This document shows positions 60,801-64,000 of a DNA stretch of 64,000 nt, piece after piece. Origin of the DNA: Neotamlana sedimentorum (lineage in GTDB: Bacteria; Bacteroidota; Bacteroidia; Flavobacteriales; Flavobacteriaceae); NCBI RefSeq assembly GCF_000943565.1, contig NZ_JTDW01000001.1, positions 434,001-498,000 of the forward strand, given 5' to 3'. Every line of letters begins with the position of its first letter. The stretch's first letter is position 1. The position numbers were made by a program, and so were the translations under genes. The notes beneath the pieces were generated by a model that was given only the letters and a program-made list of their open reading frames with translations, was not told the DNA's origin and did no database searches.

Positions 60801-62013
60801 ATCAATTAATCAGGTAAAAAGTAATGCTAATAAGCCTAAATCGCTGTTTTTCTCTAATAAAAAATTAAGTGATTATGTAGAAATTATTGTGAAAGATACG
60901 GGTGTTGGACTTGATAAAGAGCAGTTGAAAAATATATTCTCACGTTTTCATAATGCCGACCCAACAAAAACAGGAACCGGAATTGGACTTAATTTTACAA
61001 AAGCTTTAGTTGAAGCGCAAGGCGGTGAAATTCAAGTAGAAAGTAAGTATAAGAGTGGGGCAAAGTTTATTGTAAGGCTACCATTAAATTTAGACGCTAA
61101 ATCAGAAACCGTTGAGAATGTTAAAGACGAATTCTTAATCAATTCAATTAAAACAGTAGAGTATGATATGCTAATTACTGACGAGGTTAACGTTGCTGTA
61201 AAAGATGAAGAAATCACAAAAAACAACTCCAATAATTCCAAAATGCCTGTCGTGCTTATTGTGGAAGATAATAAAGAATTACGAACTCATTTAAGTAACG
61301 ATTTAGGGCAGTTTTACCATGTAAAACAGGCCGCCAATGGTGTGGAAGGGCTAAAAAAGGTTAAAAAAGTACTTCCAGACCTTGTAATAAGCGATGTTAT
61401 GATGCCAAAAATGAATGGGTTTGAGTTGTGTGAAAAAATAAAATCTGAATTTGAAACGTCTCATATTCCAGTGCTACTTTTAACGGCAAAGACCTTAGAA
61501 GAAGATAGAATTCATGGGTATCAGCACGGTGCCGATGGTTATTTATCTAAACCCTTTGTTACTAGCGTGCTTATGGCTCGTGTAAAAAACTTGTTAGAAA
61601 CAAAAAACCGATTGCGTAAACGTTATTCTGAAATTGGCGGGGTATTTCCATCTAGCGAGGTAACTACAAATAATTTAGACGAAGTTTTCCTAGATAAAGT
61701 CACTAAAGTTATTTTAGATAATGTTAGCGATTTAGATTTTAAACAAGAACAACTTTTAAAGGAAATAGGGATAGGTCGTTCTCAATTTTATAGAAAAATT
61801 AATTCTCTTACTGGGAGTAACCCAAGTAACTTTATTCGAACTATACGTTTGCGATATGCATCAGAATTGTTGCTAAAGGACCTGTATTCTATAAAGGAAG
61901 TTACACATATGTCTGGGTTTAATTCTACGGCTTATTTTAGTAAAACCTTCAAGGAACTTTTCGATCTTACACCAAGCCAATTTATAGATGAAAACGCAGT
62001 AACCAAAGCTTAA
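57838..62013 (+). CDS. Hybrid two-component system regulator (HTCS)
   Basis: A 1391-residue fused sensor-regulator. Signal peptide to about residue 18. Residues about 20-700 are two-component propeller repeats (DGFMWFGTIDGLNKYNG, GNLWVGTNNGLNLFN and many similar), then a Y_Y_Y domain. A single membrane helix spans about 811-832. FFVNVSHEFRTPLTLIL carries phospho-acceptor His857. An HATPase domain follows (DTGVGLDKEQLKNIF, GTGIGLNF). The receiver domain has VLIVEDNKEL and phospho-Asp1186 in ISDVMMPKMNG. The C-terminus is an AraC-type helix-turn-helix. Such regulators sense periplasmic glycan fragments and activate PUL promoters. It is the likely activator of SusCD. Confidence 0.95.
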   Translation: MRINIFIIFLLWANLSVAQFNNLRFENLDTYDGLSSSTCVEIYQDLDGFMWFGTIDGLNKYNGYEFEVFRNIVDDNTSISNNRINTIEEDNQGNLWVGTNNGLNLFNKQTNKFTRIGLYDNLSLASSKKKIINDLLYDGINNTLWIATDIGVIKMELSDYIINSEDSKFSYYIHNQLDSNSIDNNNVNVILQDSEGEIWVSTNGNHLNKYNKKNNNFDRVYINSEVPYELNHIRKKVFIDSDGDFWIGNDISRLILWNRKENTFKYVSLSDKSIPIYDIYQDKKGMFWISTDVYGLFLFEKKNGEVKFKQNILNNYADPFSLPNNKPTKIIEDNNGMFWIGSYDVGVSMLDLSSSFGYYYYTPNNKQGLSEKTVQSVLQDSKGRIWISAYNGGLDLFNENSQTFAHYSSQENKLSSNKIMYTFESKDGLIWLCTLDKGLNKFNPETGDFEVFIHDDNNPNSIGQSSVWTGVEDYRNRIWLGLRDEGISLYNPKTGLFKNYKNEFGNNNNLLSNNVICTFVDSKNRLFVGTSLGLNVVNLETLDFIPDDIVFNQVDKKGIEGVGITYITEDHVGNIWIGADSGVHKLDEQLNLIKSYSSINGLPNNLVVGIQEDNNKNIWIATKGGLSLLNPETNEFKNFNTHDGLQGPEFQSKAITKTHDGRIIVGGINGFNIFHPNEILYPASVSLKPQLTNFKLNNKTVIAGDSINGRILLNKGISEVNDVALKYDENYISFEFLALHLENPERVRYAYRMKGLDDEFINIGTNRLVNLSNLENGDYTFEVKASINNDWESAQTASVNIKILPPIWRTWWAYAIYFILGALIFWLIMHYYTLKVQEGQLRELDQMKLQFFVNVSHEFRTPLTLILNPVDKILSNFNNDPEVIKNSALSIQRSARRLLHLVNQLLDYRKMDAGMSPVQLEKGDMLVFVQDIFSLFKGLAFKKEIEYKFKSSSDKIIAIFDFDKVEKIVTNLISNALKFTTSGGRITVSINQVKSNANKPKSLFFSNKKLSDYVEIIVKDTGVGLDKEQLKNIFSRFHNADPTKTGTGIGLNFTKALVEAQGGEIQVESKYKSGAKFIVRLPLNLDAKSETVENVKDEFLINSIKTVEYDMLITDEVNVAVKDEEITKNNSNNSKMPVVLIVEDNKELRTHLSNDLGQFYHVKQAANGVEGLKKVKKVLPDLVISDVMMPKMNGFELCEKIKSEFETSHIPVLLLTAKTLEEDRIHGYQHGADGYLSKPFVTSVLMARVKNLLETKNRLRKRYSEIGGVFPSSEVTTNNLDEVFLDKVTKVILDNVSDLDFKQEQLLKEIGIGRSQFYRKINSLTGSNPSNFIRTIRLRYASELLLKDLYSIKEVTHMSGFNSTAYFSKTFKELFDLTPSQFIDENAVTKA

Positions 62014-62108
62014 CTTGATATTATTATTTTTAATATTTTTTTTAGTTAAGTGTCGGTTTTACAACCAATCTTAGTTTTTTTTTTCTGTTAACCCTTTTAA
62101 AATTGACT

Positions 62109-62169
62109 AAAAGAGCAATAAGTTATAAATATTGAACTATAATTTATGTGTAGTAAAGGCTCTTTTTTT
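62109..62169 (+). terminator. Weak terminator candidate after the HTCS gene
   Basis: AAAAGAGC at 62109-62116 pairs with GCTCTTTT at 62159-62166, followed by a T-run. The 42-nt loop is long, although its centre can pair partly. Position after the HTCS stop is right, but the structure is weak. Confidence 0.35.
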
Positions 62170-62247
62170 GTTAATTGTGTTAACATTTAATAAGTTTTTT
62201 TAAATAAAGTTAACCAATTATTTAAGTTAAAATAACAAACTAAACTA

Positions 62248-64000
62248 ATGAAAATTATTACTAATTACCAAGGCCTTATTTTTAGGCGAATTAGTGCCAT
62301 GCAAAAAAAAATATTATTCCTCTTTTTATTGGTGCTTACTATCTTTAGTTGTAGACCAGATGACGCAGAATACGCTCGACCTGATAATCTAGTTGGTACC
62401 ATTTATTCTCAACTCGAAGATATGGGGATGTTTAATTATTATTTGCAGGCATTAGATAAAACAGAATATGTTGAACCTTTAAGTAGAGGGGGATCCTGGA
62501 CTGTATTTGCACCAACCGATGAAGCCTTCGAAAATTTTATGAGTGAAAATGGCTTTGCTTCTTTTGATGCAATTCCGGATGAAAGGATTATTGATTTTGT
62601 TGATAATACAATAATTATAGACGGCTGGAATACAACTACGTTAACATATTTTAGAAATCGTTTTTATTTAGGTCAAAGCTTTAGACGACGAACTCAATAC
62701 CAAAGGCCAAATAGAGTTTTTAATACAGATACCTTGCAGCATTTAATGAATTGGGACGATTTAGATCCGGGAGAATATATCGTTAATTACAGTAACGGTA
62801 GGTTAAAAACGGTAAATTATTTCCTCGATTCCTACATGGAAACTTGGGGTGTTGAGTATAGCGATTACGAATTTATGTTTCCTGGAGAAACTTTTAACGA
62901 AGGCGGCATGAAAGTATTTGATGCCAACGTATCTCAGGCGAATATTGTTGCAGAAAATGGAATTATCTATGCTTTAGATAAAGTTATTGAACCGCAAAAA
63001 AACTTGTATGAGAATTTAGATGCGCCAGAATATAATGATAAGTACTCTATGTTTAAAAAAATAGTAGAGCGATTTGCATCCTTAGTATTAATAGGAGATC
63101 AAGAAAACGAAGAAACTGGAGAAATAGAAACAGTATATCAATATAGATTTTCTACAGGTATAGAAAATGATTTATTGCCTTTTAATCCTTTTGATGAGAA
63201 CTATGCAACCAATATAGATGGTACATTGGCTCAAGCTTGGGGACTATTAGTGCCAACTAACGAGGCATTAACTAATTATTTAAATGGTAACAGTATTCTT
63301 GGTCAATTTTACGATTCTTACGACGATATGCCTTTGGATGTGTTAGGTAAATTTATTAAACCTAATTTCTTTAGAGACTATTATAATATTGTTCCCAGTA
63401 GTTTTGGACAAAGCTACGATTATGGTTTAGGTTTTGTTGATTTTCAAGAAGCGCATGTTGTAGATAAAAAGTTTTGTAGTAATGGTTTATTTATAGGTGT
63501 AAACACCGTGTATACTAACGATAGTTTTGGTACTATTATGGGACCATTACTTTTAGACTCAGAATATTCAATAATGCTAAAATCTATTCAAGATTTAGGT
63601 ATCGATACAGCGCTGCAAAGTAAAGGCGTAAGGTTTTCAATTTTAGGAATTAAAAACGATCAATTTATTGACGTTGCCGATCCTAATAGTGCAACCCGAC
63701 GTATAACCGTGCTTACTGATCCAGATTTGTTCGATCCTACAGATTTATCGGTTATTTATATGGAAGTAACAGGTGATCCTGTTGCTGCAAATAATAGAAT
63801 TTATCCAGATCCTGCAGCTTCAAGTCCTAGTTCTGCCGATATAGCTTATGTGCAAACTACGTTAAACGATATTGTTCTTAATCAAATTATCGACGATGAA
63901 ATAGATTTTAACGCAAATACATATTATCAAACAAGAAGTGGTGAATATGTTTATACTTTTAATGGTAACTCTGCCGCAGGTGGCGAAGATATTTTCTTAG
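62248..64000 (+). CDS. Fasciclin-domain lipoprotein, 3' end outside window
   Basis: The frame is open from ATG 62248 to the window end, giving at least 584 residues. The start has an AAACTAAA leader 3 nt upstream; an internal ATG at 62299 would give a tighter lipoprotein signal (MQKKILFLFLLVLTIFSC). FAS1-type blocks include TVFAPTDEAFENFMSENG near residue 85 and a second, LLVPTNEALTNYL, near residue 330. Fasciclin proteins of this kind often accompany SusCD pairs in Bacteroidetes and may bind or assemble glycan-uptake complexes. It probably begins another cluster to the right, under the same regulator. Product function beyond adhesion/binding is unknown. Confidence 0.75.
   Translation, partial: MKIITNYQGLIFRRISAMQKKILFLFLLVLTIFSCRPDDAEYARPDNLVGTIYSQLEDMGMFNYYLQALDKTEYVEPLSRGGSWTVFAPTDEAFENFMSENGFASFDAIPDERIIDFVDNTIIIDGWNTTTLTYFRNRFYLGQSFRRRTQYQRPNRVFNTDTLQHLMNWDDLDPGEYIVNYSNGRLKTVNYFLDSYMETWGVEYSDYEFMFPGETFNEGGMKVFDANVSQANIVAENGIIYALDKVIEPQKNLYENLDAPEYNDKYSMFKKIVERFASLVLIGDQENEETGEIETVYQYRFSTGIENDLLPFNPFDENYATNIDGTLAQAWGLLVPTNEALTNYLNGNSILGQFYDSYDDMPLDVLGKFIKPNFFRDYYNIVPSSFGQSYDYGLGFVDFQEAHVVDKKFCSNGLFIGVNTVYTNDSFGTIMGPLLLDSEYSIMLKSIQDLGIDTALQSKGVRFSILGIKNDQFIDVADPNSATRRITVLTDPDLFDPTDLSVIYMEVTGDPVAANNRIYPDPAASSPSSADIAYVQTTLNDIVLNQIIDDEIDFNANTYYQTRSGEYVYTFNGNSAAGGEDIFL

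Overview
This window looks like part of a marine Bacteroidetes (Flavobacteriia-type) chromosome. It is AT-rich, has weak ribosome-binding sites, and carries a large polysaccharide utilisation locus (PUL) with a SusC/SusD pair, a hybrid two-component regulator, many secreted or lipoprotein glycosidases and seven S1-type sulfatases. That content points to a sulfated algal-type polysaccharide. I saw no RNA gene, insertion sequence, phage gene or CRISPR array.

Layout. From 1 to about 28.6 kb there is a tightly packed plus-strand run: an SGNH hydrolase end, a sulfatase, a GH36/raffinose-synthase-like enzyme, GH95, an SGNH hydrolase, GH116-like, a GH117-like propeller, a lipoprotein lactonase, three tandem sulfatases, a GH141-like beta-helix fused to PDZ, a second GH117-like protein, a DUF6786-like lipoprotein, GH29, a beta-helix with a carboxypeptidase-regulatory-like domain, a sulfatase, a propeller lipoprotein and a sulfatase. 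From 28.7 to 40 kb follow another beta-helix protein, a sulfatase, GH30 and two GH2 enzymes. A 490-bp gap then holds decayed gene fragments. Next come a membrane cytochrome-c/DUF1592-type protein, its DUF1552 partner and a FucP-type sugar/H+ symporter.

A strong bidirectional terminator at 46.86 kb separates these genes from the minus-strand SusD and SusC. SusC is broken by two single-base frameshifts. Then come GH88 (plus), a minus-strand DUF4861-kduD-kduI operon, a divergent LacI regulator with a perfect 22-bp palindromic operator, the hybrid two-component regulator, and a fasciclin-domain lipoprotein that runs off the right edge.

How the parts could work together (inference). SusCD would import sulfated oligosaccharides. 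The sulfatases would remove sulfate. GH29, GH95 and GH141 suggest alpha-L-fucose (or L-galactose) residues, and GH2, GH30 and GH36 suggest galactose or related sugars. GH88 plus KduI/KduD indicate that unsaturated uronates are produced and fed toward KDG, so a polysaccharide lyase should exist. No known lyase or endo-fucanase family is recognisable here, which makes the unassigned beta-helix proteins the best candidates. A fucose-, galactose- and uronate-containing sulfated polysaccharide (fucoidan-like) fits best, but the substrate is not proven. FucP would bring the released monosaccharide into the cytoplasm. The DUF1592/DUF1552 pair and the lipoprotein lactonase hint at an added periplasmic oxidative step.
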